NCBI GenBank assembly: GCA_015501055.1
Contig: JADNYV010000684.1
Span: 1-17,960 of the forward strand
Direction of reading: 5' to 3'
Length of the DNA: 17,960 bases
DNA from: Mucidula mucida
Taxonomy: Eukaryota; Basidiomycota; Agaricomycetes; Agaricales; Physalacriaceae
The notes under the pieces were generated by a model, which searched no databases, was not told where the DNA came from, and saw nothing but the letters and a program-made list of their open reading frames with translations. Positions 8,436 to 17,960 of this stretch are shown here, one piece after another (position 1 is the first letter of the stretch; every line of letters begins with the position of its first letter). The position numbers and the translations under genes were made by a program.

Positions 8436-11175
8436 ATGTCGTCCGACGCTGTTTGTCCACCCAACATTTCTTCCTCTCCGGATAACGACGCGGCGACCGC
8501 CCAGTCGAATCAGCGCACTCCCGATCCTCGTCCAGCAACTCCGTATGCTACTGGATCAGCTGCACGATTCTCAGTCGACGATGGCAAGCTCAATGTCAAC
8601 CCAATGTGCCTCCGTACCTTTGCGACGACTATGATCAGTACGTTCAAGACGATCTCGACAATAATCGCGTCTTTGTGCACGTCGAGGAGTTTCTCGAGCT
8701 CGTCTTTGACATTCCGTTGTCCTACCGCCCCCGCCAGCACATTCAGAGCGTCCTCGAAGACAGCGTCTTCCATCACCACATGACCGAGTTCCTCGAAAAG
8801 TGCGCCGACGCTGGACCGGAGGCACCGCTCTATACTCCTCTTGCCAATCTGTATAATCGAGGCTTGGAGCTGCTCGACGCCTTGGATCCTCTTCCGGAGG
8901 ATGCCAAGGCGCTGAAGCTACACTTTTCCGTCAACGATCCCCACCGCCTATGTGACAGGGTTTTCAAGTATGGCTTGAGTCCCGATCTCAAGTCGCTTCT
9001 TGAATCGCTCCAGCAGGGTGCCGTCGCCGAGATCAACTGGACCAACGTGATTAAATGCGTTGAGGTGAAGGCGAAGGATAGCCCTGCCTTATGCGGTGGG
9101 GAATACGACCCTCGTCCGTTACATGATGGTACGTCGTCCTGTTATCGCTTTTATCTCATCTAATCGGAATTTGCATGTTTTCCTCTAGGCAAAGACCCAG
9201 TAGCAAACAATCACCCACGAACCGTTCCCCCTCCCAAGGCGTCGGGCGCTAAAGCTTCGTCGATCCAGAAAGCTTCGTCGGCCCAGAAAGCTGCGTCACC
9301 CATAAAGCTGCGTCGACCCAGAAAGCTGCGTCGGCCGGTAAAGGCGCGTCGGGTAAAGGCGCGTCGGGTAAAGGCGCGTCTACCGGTAACGGCGCGTCGA
9401 CCACTAAACGTGTGTTGGCCCAGAAAGCTCCGTCAGGCGCTAAAGCTTCGTTGGGCGCTATAGCTGCCTCGGGCTCCAAGAAGCGGGGGAGATCTTCCAC
9501 TATCGGTGCTGAAACGGAGGCTTCTGTGCCCAAGGCCGCCCGCCAATCCAAAGAACAGACGAGCGCCAGTCAAAACGCTTCGGGATCAGCCAATGCAGCT
9601 GAAGTCGACCCTCAGGTGCAATGCGGCCGATACGCGATGGAGCAGCTCTCCAACGTCCTCCTGCGTTCTCACACCATCCTCACCTTGTTTGACAAGGATC
9701 GCTTCCAAATTCACTACTACGACCGCAGTGCCATCGTACTCTCCTCGATCGTCAGCCTTTCCACCCCCGAGGGCCAAGCGCTTTTCATCCTCATGCTCAT
9801 GGGCCTTCGTCGCCTTACATCTGAAGATTTCGGCCTGCGGGATGTTCTGACCGATTCCGGCAAGTTTTACAAGGAGTTGATTACTTCCAGAAAAATCACG
9901 CAAGGCTCGTCCAAAGAACTGGCGCAGGATGTTCCACGGCATGAAGCTCCCATTGATAGCGAGACGTATACCCTCCAGGAGATTCTATTTCGCCAGCCGG
10001 GTATAGTTGGGCGCACCACTTGTGTCGTAGCGGCCGAGGACAGCAAGGGAAAGGAGGTTGTCGTAAAGATTAGCTGCCCCGTTGACAGACGACAGTCGGA
10101 GGTGGACCTCATAGCACGCGCACGAACTCATGCCGAGGGCGACGAAGGACATAAATGGGCGCTCAAACATCTCCCTCGAGTCTTCGCCTCTGTCGATTTC
10201 CCGCTTGCGTCGGTGCAACGCCGCATCTGCGAGTTTATCAATAGCACGGAGACGCAGTGGGTTGGTGGCAAGACTCTTTTCTACGAGAGTCGTATTCTTC
10301 GTATCACGGTCTTTGAGAAGTTGCGCCCGCTCCTCGAGGCCCCACAGTCCTTTGGTACAAGCTCAGATTTTCTTTGACGTACTTCAAAGTACGTCGGGCC
10401 TCTATTATTCTGTTCTTGTTTTACTGATAGATTTTACCTCAGCTCACAAGTGGCTCTACGACCATCCGCGCATCCTCCACCGCGACATCAGCATGAGCAA
10501 CATCATGTACCGTGTCGACGAGAACAGCGATTGCTTCGGGGTGCCCAATGATTCGACCTCGCGTCGTTGCGTGAAGACCTGGAGTCCGACACCGCCACCT
10601 CGTTGCAACGAACGGGCACGCCGCCCTTCATGGCGATGGATCTCCAAGACCCCGATACCAAAGATGTCCGTCATCTCTACCGTCACGATCTCGAATCTCT
10701 CTTTTACGTCCTTGTCATGTTTGTCGTTCGACACAAAATTGTGAACTCCAAGAAACGCGATGGACCTGCCTACGCTATCCACCTCGCTGATAACCCACAA
10801 CTGGAAGCCTGGTTCAACGCCAAGAAGCGTTGGGCAGACCTGGAGGCCGCCAAGATTGCTTTATGCATGAAAAAGTCCGCAGTCCTGAAGGCCATGATCC
10901 AGCCCGACTTCAAATGCTTCGAGCCATGGGTCACACAGCTGAAAAGCTTATTCCGGAAGGGCCTAAACGCCCGAGATGAAGAAGAGCCAGAGGAACTCAG
11001 GACCATGTTTGGCGATGGGCCCGACATTGACGAAGAACCAAATATGAAACCAAAGGCGCGGTACACCGAGGAAACTATGGGCGATTATATTACGTACCGA
11101 ACTTTCGGGCGGGTTATGATGAGATTGGGCAGAGAGCCTCTGAAGCTACGGTATAATTATGACCTACGAGCGTAG
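8436..11175 (+). pseudogene. FunK1-type protein kinase gene with four frame breaks
   Basis: Exons 8436-9128, 9189-10388 and 10443-11175 are joined by introns 9129-9188 (GTACGT...CTCTAG) and 10389-10442 (GTACGT...CTCAG, CTGAT branch), about 875 codons in all. The protein has a Ser/Pro-rich N-terminus, a region with FVHVEEFLELVF, a low-complexity KASS/KGAS repeat tract (9236-9477), then a kinase domain: VVVKIS with the ATP-binding lysine, a Glu in SEVDLIARAR, the catalytic loop HRDISMSNIMYR, a broken NDFDLA metal-binding motif, GTPPFMAMDL and YRHDLESLFYVL. The order and HRDIS..N match fungal FunK1 kinases. Single-base frame changes are needed near 8603 (one missing), 9301 (one missing, in the repeat), 10351 (one extra T) and 10552 (one T missing, inside NDFDLA). 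I see no in-frame nonsense codon otherwise. It is a recent pseudogene or a sequence with assembly errors. Confidence 0.8.
9236..9477 (+). repeat. Coding tandem repeat, mostly 18-nt units, encoding KAxS-type hexamers
   Basis: Fourteen head-to-tail units begin with AAR/AAA and carry a core like GCTTCGTCG. Eleven or so are 18 nt or close to it, three are 15 nt (9236-9250 and two within 9341-9370), and one is 17 nt (9287-9303). The encoded pattern is K-A/G-A/S-S-x-Q/G, a lysine- and alanine-rich linker between the N-terminal region and the kinase domain. The 17-nt unit breaks the frame, while all other unit lengths are multiples of three. Confidence 0.85.
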
Positions 11176-11354
11176 TGTATATGCCGTCTGTACTTTCTAG
11201 TGGCCGTCGACTGCGTGTGCTCTACATATGTTTGACAATTGAAATGATTTCAATGTATCAGTGTGCGCCACATATTATCTCGTCAGATCCACGTGATGTG
11301 TACTCTGCCAGTCTGCCTTTCTGATCCCTGGCGATACCTCGATACTAGTCAACT

Positions 11355-12283
11355 TCAGACTTGTGCGGAATTTCTACGGTTCTCTCTCCGTCGGCGACGT
11401 GGATGCTCCCTGGCGTAGACACCAAGATATGTTATGTAAGTGACGGAGTACAAGAGCGCAGATTGGACGAGTATCTGGATGAGTCCGCTGTATGTGCGAG
11501 CATTCTCGATCCCACCGACCGAGAGGATGCAAAATATGATCATGGAGGTTATGAGAATATTAGTGGTAGTAGCCACGGAGTAATAGACGATGTTCCAATT
11601 GACTCTGTTGGCCTTGGATAGATCGGGGGTGCCGGCCGCATAACCGAAGGTCACAGTCATGTTGAGGCCCGACTAGCTACGCTTGTGATTAAAATCAGTC
11701 TGAGGGAGACAAATTGATGGCCACCCAGTGCGAAAATGACGCCAACTCCGGAAGGACCGCTACTCTCCAGTCGCGACGATACAGAGTCCAACACCGCCAG
11801 ATCTTGACTTTGTAGTAGGCAATTGAAATAACGCGTCTACGCACATTGGTGAGGTCCGCAATCATCACGTTCACTGCCACAGCGCTCCAGCAGACGTCTT
11901 GCAGAATTAATCCCTGCAGTCAGTTCCACTCACCGACACTCATGCGATATCCTAACATGTCGTCCCTAGACTCTCCATGAGTAACAAACGTGTGTCGCCC
12001 CACTCCACCAAACCCCAAATGAATGGTCGCTAGAGCCCAAATCAGACAAACGATACCGAGAAACCCGACTCGTTGACGGGAACCACTGTCTCCCGCTGCA
12101 AAATGTTAGCTGCAGTAACGGAGACTCAGGAAATCTCTTGCCTATCTGAAACAACGTGTATACGAAAACTATTGCATAGAGCCCGTATGCAAGGGCTTCG
12201 ATGACGGTGGAGTTGAAGTAGGCTCCCAGGGCATTGATCATCTCCGCCTCTGACATTCCTAGTTTCTCTGCGTTGGTGGACAT
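11355..12283 (-). CDS. Orphan seven-helix membrane protein, five exons
   Basis: Predicted multi-helix membrane protein of an Agaricomycete orphan family; function unknown. Exons: 12283-12142, 12095-11934, 11897-11845, 11802-11725 and 11672-11355, all joining in phase, about 250 residues. Helix segments in order: YFNSTVIEALAYGLYAIVFV, VGFLGIVCLIWALATIHLGF, a short WSAVAVNVMIADLTN, then IWRCWTLYRRDWRVAVLPEL (the family's D..xxRCW..W step), VNWNIVYYSVATTTNILIT, and YSGLIQILVQSALLYSVTYI. The first intron (12096-12141) begins with GC rather than GT. Introns 11898-11933 (36 nt) and 11803-11844 (42 nt) are short, so those junctions are less sure. The C-terminus ends in an arginine-rich tail and is shorter than the family's usual 300 or more residues. 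A further intron from about 11595 region to a frame ending at 11275 could extend it. Confidence 0.7.
12096..12141 (-). other. GC-AG intron
   Basis: The first intron of the orphan seven-helix gene starts GCAAGA and ends TTTTGCAG, with a perfect GCTAACA branch site 8-14 nt before the acceptor. It joins exon 1 (phase 1) to exon 2 in frame, giving TLFQIAGDSGS. No GT donor nearby keeps the frame. Confidence 0.6.
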
Positions 12284-13103
12284 GGTGGCGACGAAGAGAT
12301 TCCTTCCTGCCTGATCGCCCAGCTTTTTCGTCTTGAATGCACATATCGGAGTCAGACCCCTCTTCTAGACTTTGGCGGACTCCGAGACACAGAAACGGTA
12401 GGAGCAGATGATATTGCTGGAACTCACGAAGGAATAGGTCATTTTGTTCCAGGAGTTGTGTTCCTGCAATCGCGGCCCCGAACATATGTCGACGGTATTC
12501 TTCCTCCGCTCGATGTAGCCATTGGCAAACGGTCATGTCAGCCGCTTGTTTATGGTGCAAGTGCTGGAAGGTCGGCGCGCACGGTACTTGAAAGCTTGAG
12601 GCTTTCATAGAGATACCCAGATGACCAACATTAGATCGAAGCACTATTCAGGGCAATGTTCATCGGTCAGAGGGGGAAATTGACAGCTCGTTACTCACTG
12701 CAGCTCTGAAAGAGCTATAAAACCATTCCTACTATCATGCTTGCTTAGAAAAAAGTGGGTGACTATACGCTGGGAAAACATGTACAGAATCTGCTTTGAT
12801 ATCACCTGTTGATTTCCCACTGTGAAGTTCCGCGAGATGACATTGTTGGAGAATACATTCGGCTTGATCCCTTAAAAGATGTACATTGCATAGGCTGCGA
12901 ATACATCGAGCTATCTGAACATCAGATGTCGTCTGTAGGAGAACAATCTACCCAGTTTACCGCCATCCACTTCAGAACACTTTCCAAGTTCGGAGCTGTG
13001 TATTCCCTATAAATTTATACAATGATTTAAACCCAGTAGAGGTATGACTGCCCTCATCGCCAGCTTCTGGTAAATGTTCAGCGACATTAAGTCTGATACA
13101 GGT
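12284..13103. other. Stretch without a recognised gene
   Basis: This is upstream of the minus-strand seven-helix gene and should contain its promoter. The minus frame 12644-12126 runs into that gene's first exon in another frame and shows no motif. A TATAAAA at 12716-12722 on the plus strand has no supported gene behind it. The plus frame 12809-13012 is not recognised. Confidence 0.4.
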
Positions 13104-13316
13104 TCAAGTGCTGCCGCATTCGAATGCTAAACGATCAGTAATGTGTCCTTCGGGATACAGAGTAACACGTACCGCACATGCGGTTCGGAAAATAGTCTCT
13201 CGTGGCGGCACTAGAAGGACGTACAGATTATACGCAGTAGATGCGACGGTAGTAGCAATATCAGCGCGTTGAGACTCCAGATTTGGCATTGCAAAGGTTT
13301 CGGTGCCATTGACCAC
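13104..13316 (-). pseudogene. Possible relic of a second orphan seven-helix gene
   Basis: The translation VNGTETFAMPNLESQR followed by ADIATTVASTAYNLYVLLV resembles the stretch LNMTVTFGYAAGTPDLSKA plus YYSVATTTNILIT of the gene at 11355-12283: an N-x-T-x-T-F start, an LS/LE-x-x-R middle and a VAST/VATT helix. It lies on the same strand, about 1 kb upstream of that gene. Upstream at about 13335-13390 (minus) there is an intron-like end with CTACTAAG and CCCCAG. The preceding and following helices were not found. This is consistent with a decayed tandem duplicate, but the similarity is short. Confidence 0.35.
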
Positions 13317-13798
13317 GCCGTTTTCAGAAGTGTTACCTGGGGTGTCAAGGAAGAGATAAGCTTAGTAGAGAATGGTTGACGAAATCACAGGTGAGTAAGA
13401 AAGACGTAGACTCACACGTCGGCAATTCAAATCAACTACCGTGACCGTATGCACGGATTCGGAGGCGATAAATTCCACGTCGGTAATTAACATTCTACGG
13501 AGTGAGCTGACCTTCGTTGTCCCTCGTGGCCTACAAGCGTAAGTGACCTGAACCTATTTTGACGCGACGGATTTGAGCTGTGCGTAAAAGCAATGGTCGT
13601 TCGTCAGCCGGCAGATTGAGTAAACGTTTCAGGCACGAGCACGTGATGAGACTCCTTTTGTCGCACGATCAAACTACTTCTGCATAGAACGTTCACCACC
13701 AGAGCATGTCCCCTTCTACTGCGCGCGCAGCACCATGACGAAATCCTCCTAGGGAACCTCGTGCTACACGCCAGAACAATCTCGTTAATACTGCTCCA
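13317..13798. other. Region upstream of the F-box pair
   Basis: No gene is supported. The minus strand of 13400-13500 is open for some codons and may belong to the seven-helix relic. The last 100-200 nt before 13799 presumably hold the promoter of the first F-box gene, but I see no clear TATA box. Confidence 0.35.
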
Positions 13799-14948
13799 AT
13801 GAAAACAAAGACCACCACTGGTCTAGCGACTTTACCACCGGAATTGCATCTCGAGATTTTGTCCCACCTTTCCTGCACGCCAATCCCATCTGTGCATATG
13901 GATACATTGGACATGCGGGAACGGTTTGACTCGATATTTGCGCTTTCGATGACGTGCAGTGCCCTACGGCGGGTCTATCACCCTCTTCTCTGGAGCAGCT
14001 TGGAAGCTCGTGGATGGCGCCGTTTACCCCGGAAGCGCGAGTCGGTAGCCCAGGTCGTGGCTGAAGACGTACGATTATGCGCCAAAGTCCTCCGTGCGCC
14101 TAATCTTGCGGAGCTGGTCCAGTAAGTCATTGCATATCGTCGAGGAAAGCTGACAAGACCGACCTTGTGTAGAGTCTTCAACGTAGGATTGTCCGAACAC
14201 TCGCCTGAAATCGTCTACAAGGAGCTGGCGCAATGCCTACAGTGCCTTCCGAATCTTCACACCCTGCAGATCACCGCGTTCCCGGACACCAGTAGCCATT
14301 TGACACGCATAAGGGACGTCTGCCTGGGAAAATTTAGAGAGGCGTTTATGGAGATGGAGACACTTCCCCAAGTACACACTCTTACACTTCCAGCGGCCGT
14401 TCTCTTTTTTATCCAGATAAAGAACATCTTCCCGTCCTTGCGCCACATGGGCATTCACGAAATCGGATCACGTTCGTCTGGCTTACCTCTCTTTATGCAT
14501 TGCATCCCCTCGGATATCCATTCGCTGACCTTGCCAGAGGGCTCTGCGTCCCTCGTAGTCCATGATGTTAACAGTAAGCCAATCTTCTCGTGTTGTACCA
14601 GGAGCTCAAGTATCTATAGAACTAACGAATTTCTTTCCCGAACTACGCGTCACGCCGCGACTCCGCATTATCTTGCCAACGTCTGATGGTAGCTTGCAAG
14701 AAGCGGAAAACGCGCTGAAGAGGATGCAGAACGGGTGGAAGCGAGTGCACACGTTGCAGCTCGACGAGCAGCTCCTGGTGCATGCCGAGGTCGAGCCTGA
14801 GTTGAGTCAGCGCATTTTGGCGATTGCGAAGGAGGTGCTTCGCCGAAACCTTGCTCTGGATATCAACAAGGATGTCGGGGGTGGGAGGATCAAGATTTGG
14901 ACGTCAGATTATCAACTTGGGCAACTTGTCTCGGTAGCACGTCTGTAG
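13799..14948 (+). CDS. F-box protein, tandem copy 1
   Basis: Likely substrate receptor of an SCF-type ubiquitin ligase; the target is unknown. Exons 13799-14121, 14173-14573 and 14620-14948 join in phase through introns of 51 nt (GTAAGT...GTAG) and 46 nt (GTAAGC...ATAG), giving about 350 residues. The F-box is at residues 12-65: LPPELHLEILSHL, then SALRRVYHPLLWSSLEARGW. The C-terminal part has leucine-rich, LRR-like strands: LPNLHTLQI, VHTLTLP, IFPSLRHMGIHE, IHSLTLP and GWKRVHTLQL, and ends with GGGRIKIW. The start chosen is the first ATG before the F-box. It is a paralogue of the gene at 15222-16550, same strand, 273 bp apart from it. Confidence 0.8.
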
Positions 14949-15221
14949 GAGAGCGTTGAATGCTCGTCTATACTTTACCATTGTTTATAAGACCGTTTTC
15001 GGAAGAGCGAAGCTTGTTCGTCAATGATATTGGGGAGTTTCCCTCTTGAGGTCGCTATCATTGTCGCCTTGTGCTAAAACCTAAGGACAAAAAAAAGGGC
15101 TCACGCTCTTCAATGACTCTTCAGTCCACAATTTGAAAACCGGCATTGCGCGGCATTGTACAATGGTAAAATAGGAAGACATGCACACGTGATGCGTAAC
15201 TGCTTTGTTTCTCACCACAAC

Positions 15222-16550
15222 ATGCCCAAGGCTAAGACGACCAATGTGGAGTCCCGGACTCGGAGGAATCCTCACAGGACCGCGCGTCCCATTAGAGGAC
15301 AGAACACATTGCCCGAAGTTGAGAACCGCAACGCCTTTATGGACACTGTCGCCGTTGGACAAAACATCAAGGGCTTGCCGTCTTTGCCACTGGAACTCCA
15401 TCTCGAGATCCTGTCCTACCTTTATTGCCAACAGATCCCCTGCATATCCATTCGGGACAACAGAGCTGCCGAAAGGTTCAAAGTGATCTACGCGTTATTA
15501 CGCACCTGCAAAGCTCTATATCGCGTGTATAACCCTCAATTTTGGAAGAGTGTAGAAGCGCGCGGATGGCGGTGTAACAAAGTTTATCACTGCGACCAAG
15601 CTCAGGATCTTCTTGCGTATGTTAGAGTTCTCACCCGGCAGGGCCCACATTTCGCAGCACTTGTTCGGTACGTCTATTCTAAAAGGTGATCTACGAACAG
15701 AACTAACGAGCCTTCTTTAGAGTATTCAATGTAGAGCTGATAACGCACTCCTCCAGGACTGTCTATCGAGCACTCGCGCGCTGCCTTCCCCATCTTCCCA
15801 ACCTTCATACTTTCCAGGTTATGAGCTTCCCGCCAGGAGGTACCGACCAGAAATTGGACATTAGTTGTCTGCAGGATTTTGAAGAAGCGTTCGCTAGGAT
15901 TGCGCCGCTTTCTGGAGTCCACACTCTGACCTTGCCGCCAGCGCTCATTGCTCGTCTTGACATGAAACGGATATTTCCCTCTCTGCGCCACATGTGTCTT
16001 CATCAACTAGGGACGCCCACCAGGCATAAGATTCCTCGTGAATTGAAGCTAATCCCTAGAGATCTCGAGGCTTTGACTCTACCTCGTTACACTGCCAGGT
16101 TTGTGGAATCTGATATTAAGTGTAAGCAACATTTAGTTTTTCTCGTCCTCGATGACTTACTGAAAAGTTGTAGACGTGGCTGCGCTGTTCCGGGATCTGC
16201 GTGTAACGCGCCGACTGTCTTTCGACCGTGATCGTAAGACCCAGGGCGATTTGAAGAAGGCACTTCAAAGTGTGTTTGACGGGTGGAGGAGGGTGCATAC
16301 CATCGAAATTGTTAACAACGGTGCGGTGGGGGATTTGTCTTGTCTCTGGGAGGATGAGAAGTTTATTGAGATGGTGACGAAGGGCATACAGCGGAATCTT
16401 GCTATGGAGGAAAACAAGGATGTCCGTGCGGGAGGGATTAAGATTTGGCATTGGGATCAAGCCGAACCGCAGCGAGTTATATCGGTTCGGCGTCGGGAGG
16501 ATGAATCACTGACAATTTTAATGGGTACTCTGTGTATTCTATATACCTGA
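15222..16550 (+). CDS. F-box protein, tandem copy 2
   Basis: Likely SCF-type ubiquitin ligase substrate receptor. Exons 15222-15667, 15721-16121 and 16174-16550 join in phase by introns of 53 nt (GTACGT...TTTAG, ACTAACG branch) and 52 nt (GTAAGC...TGTAG), giving about 407 residues. The F-box begins near residue 52 (LPSLPLELHLEILSYLYC), with ALYRVYNPQFWKSVEARGW after it. Shared blocks with copy 1 include LPNLHTFQV, VHTLTLPPA, IFPSLRHMCLHQ, LEALTLP, FRDLRVTRRL, GWRRVHTIEI, QRNLAMEENKDV and GGIKIW. It has a basic N-terminal extension of about 40 residues that copy 1 lacks. The start at 15222 was chosen because its context (CACAACATGC) is good and its first residues, PKAKTT, echo copy 1's KTKTTT; an in-frame ATG upstream at 15156 is possible. 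Confidence 0.8.
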
Positions 16551-17580
16551 TTGTCTCAACGAAGATTTGTTACACACTTGTTGCGTGAGAAAAGCTTCCC
16601 TTTACGGGCGACGAGTTATCTTTACGACGCGTCGCTTCTCTTCTACTTTCCACAATCAACGACGACGACGGTTGTCGCCGTTCCAAGCTACTGCAAGCGC
16701 CCGCCCAGTATAGGAGTTTTCGCTGGTCCACTAGGCGACGATGGCGATGAACACGCGCCTCCCAGTGCCGATAACATGGACATTACGGGATCTTGGACAT
16801 GGACGAATGCGCCATAGCATGAAGTGCGCCTTCGGTGCGTCGTCTAGCCTATTCCTTGTTGTGGAGACCGAACAAAGTCGTTTCTGCAGATATTTTCGTA
16901 TAGCAGTGAGCCGTATGACACTGGCGTTATCCACCGCAGCCATTTATAACGCTTGCCAACCATCCACGATGCCAACGTGGGCGCGAAAGAAAGTACCCAT
17001 ATACAGGAAGGCGGTTGACGGATCCCCAGGTCGGACGAAATGTTTGTGTGGTTTCCTGCTTCGTGCCCATATTACCGCCTAATCATTCGCCAGCTTTGCA
17101 GGATATCTGTCGACTAATCCATAGCCTACAAAATCAAAGCGGTGCGCCGTTCTCCGTATTTCCCGAGATTATGTATCTGACTGTTTTATGCAGATGTTTT
17201 CGCATGGCAAAAATCGGTCGGGATGCAGCGCGCCGGTTTGGTAGTGGCTTTTACCGATGCCTCTATTCAGCATTCACGAGAGGCCACCTGAAAGTCTTTG
17301 GACTACGATCTTGTTTCGCACTGCAAGCCAGCTATAGACTGTATGCGATCCACCGTGTCCAATGCTGTATACTGTTCTCCTGGATTCATCGCGCCCCCAT
17401 TTCGCTAGCGTGCCTGCCATTATGCGCAAGATGGGAAACTTGAGGTGGCCCGTGGGCGCTCTGCTAGGTTCGTACATGCTGATACATTGTTAAACATCTT
17501 TTCTGACATTAGGTCAAGAAATCATTAGGCTTCCTTCCTCCTTGTTCACGTATGCACCACTTCCTGTGAGCGCGCAATCG
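16551..17580. other. Intergenic stretch, no gene supported
   Basis: Frames of 70-140 codons overlap on both strands (plus 16741-17082 and 17015-17443, for example), but none shows a domain, a helix pattern or good splice structure. It lies between the converging 3' ends of F-box copy 2 (plus) and the DUF6699 gene (minus). Confidence 0.4.
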
Positions 17581-17960
17581 CTATGCCATGACCATAATCC
17601 ATGTATCGCCGTCGTTGGTTTCATTCTTCAAGCCCATGAACCTGCTTCTTCCTCGCAGATATACTAGGCGTTTAGCACGGCCTTGCGTCCTTTGCTCCGT
17701 GTTGTCCGTTCCCACCCTCAACCTTTTGTTCATTTCAGAAGCTTCCTCGTCCATCTCCCTCGTTCCCGCTGAGATCATCTCTAGCGGAAAATGCAGACAT
17801 TCCGAAATCCGGAATATGACATCGCCCACTGTCACGTAGCACTGGTCCGCGTCAGGCTGGATTAATACTGCCCACGGGAGTCGATGGATCACGACCGCCA
17901 ACGATGGCAATGGTGGGCTTGTCGCGAGTTCATAGAGCCATGACGGCGGCCAAGCTGCTG
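17581..17960 (-). CDS. DUF6699-domain protein, C-terminal part (runs off the window)
   Basis: Protein of unknown function. The frame is open from the right edge to the stop at 17583-17581, about 126 codons. It shows the family's order of blocks: PPLPSLAVVIHRLPWAVLI, CYVTVGDVIFRISECLHFPL, a charged helix (EMDEEASEMNKRLRV), GRAKRLVYLRGRSRFMGL and a final TWIMVMA. This matches the conserved core of DUF6699 proteins, abundant in Agaricomycetes, in which a LPW strand, VTVxDV, a K/R-R-x-x-x-L-x-G segment and RFxGL recur. The start codon lies beyond position 17960. No intron is evident in this part. The domain name is from memory of the pattern. Confidence 0.75.
   Translation of the reverse strand, partial: AAWPPSWLYELATSPPLPSLAVVIHRLPWAVLIQPDADQCYVTVGDVIFRISECLHFPLEMISAGTREMDEEASEMNKRLRVGTDNTEQRTQGRAKRLVYLRGRSRFMGLKNETNDGDTWIMVMA

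Noticed and set aside
8101..8634. A 177-codon plus frame upstream of and across the kinase start
   Set aside because: No domain or start context supports it, and it overlaps the kinase N-terminus in another frame, where the Ser/Pro-rich sequence is more typical.
9249..9551. Minus-strand frame of proline/alanine repeats
   Set aside because: It is the antisense shadow of the coding tandem repeat of the kinase gene.
12126..12644. A 172-codon minus frame
   Set aside because: Its second half is the wrong-frame shadow of exon 1 of the seven-helix gene, and the first half has no recognisable motif.
12716..12722. TATAAAA on the plus strand
   Set aside because: No supported gene starts within the next several hundred bases.
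1..17960. CRISPR arrays, tRNA or rRNA genes, large transposons
   Set aside because: I saw no regularly spaced repeats, no cloverleaf with conserved T-loop, no rRNA-like blocks and no transposase or reverse transcriptase motifs; the only clear tandem repeat is coding.

Overview
The window looks like nuclear DNA of a basidiomycete, most likely an Agaricomycete (mushroom-forming or wood-decay fungus). The reasons are dense introns of about 40-60 nt with GTRNGY donors and CTRAC/CTAAY branch sites, and the gene families present: a DUF6534-type seven-helix membrane protein, a FunK1-type kinase, a multi-exon microsomal P450, F-box genes in tandem and a DUF6699 protein. Most open reading frames are exon fragments, so I rebuilt gene models by hand from splice sites, reading phase and family motifs recalled from memory. 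No alignment or database search was run.

Layout. 1-518: AT-rich, no gene seen. 519-1062 (+): the last four exons of a seven-helix protein gene whose 5' part is missing. 1063-1920: nothing supported. 1921-3734 (-): a DUF6534-family membrane protein in 16 exons, including exons of 13 and 11 nt. 3735-4222: shared divergent promoter region. 4223-6330 (+): a 12-exon cytochrome P450, complete except for one apparent one-base frameshift. 6331-8435: no convincing gene, only weak hydrophobic reading frames on the minus strand. 8436-11175 (+): a FunK1-type kinase gene with an internal 18-nt repeat array and four frame breaks. 11355-12283 (-): a second orphan seven-helix gene, with one GC-AG intron. About 13104-13316 (-): a possible relic of a paralogue of that gene. 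13799-14948 and 15222-16550 (+): two tandem F-box genes with the same exon phases and identical 401-nt middle exons. 16551-17580: nothing supported. 17581-17960 (-): a DUF6699 protein running off the right edge.

The content resembles a fast-evolving accessory region: orphan membrane proteins, a P450, a FunK1 kinase and tandem F-box genes all belong to families that expand in Agaricomycetes. I see no evidence that the genes form one pathway. The most useful observations are the intron-rich gene structures with microexons, the cluster of single-base frame breaks in the kinase, P450 and DUF6534 genes beside clean neighbours, and the tandem F-box pair.
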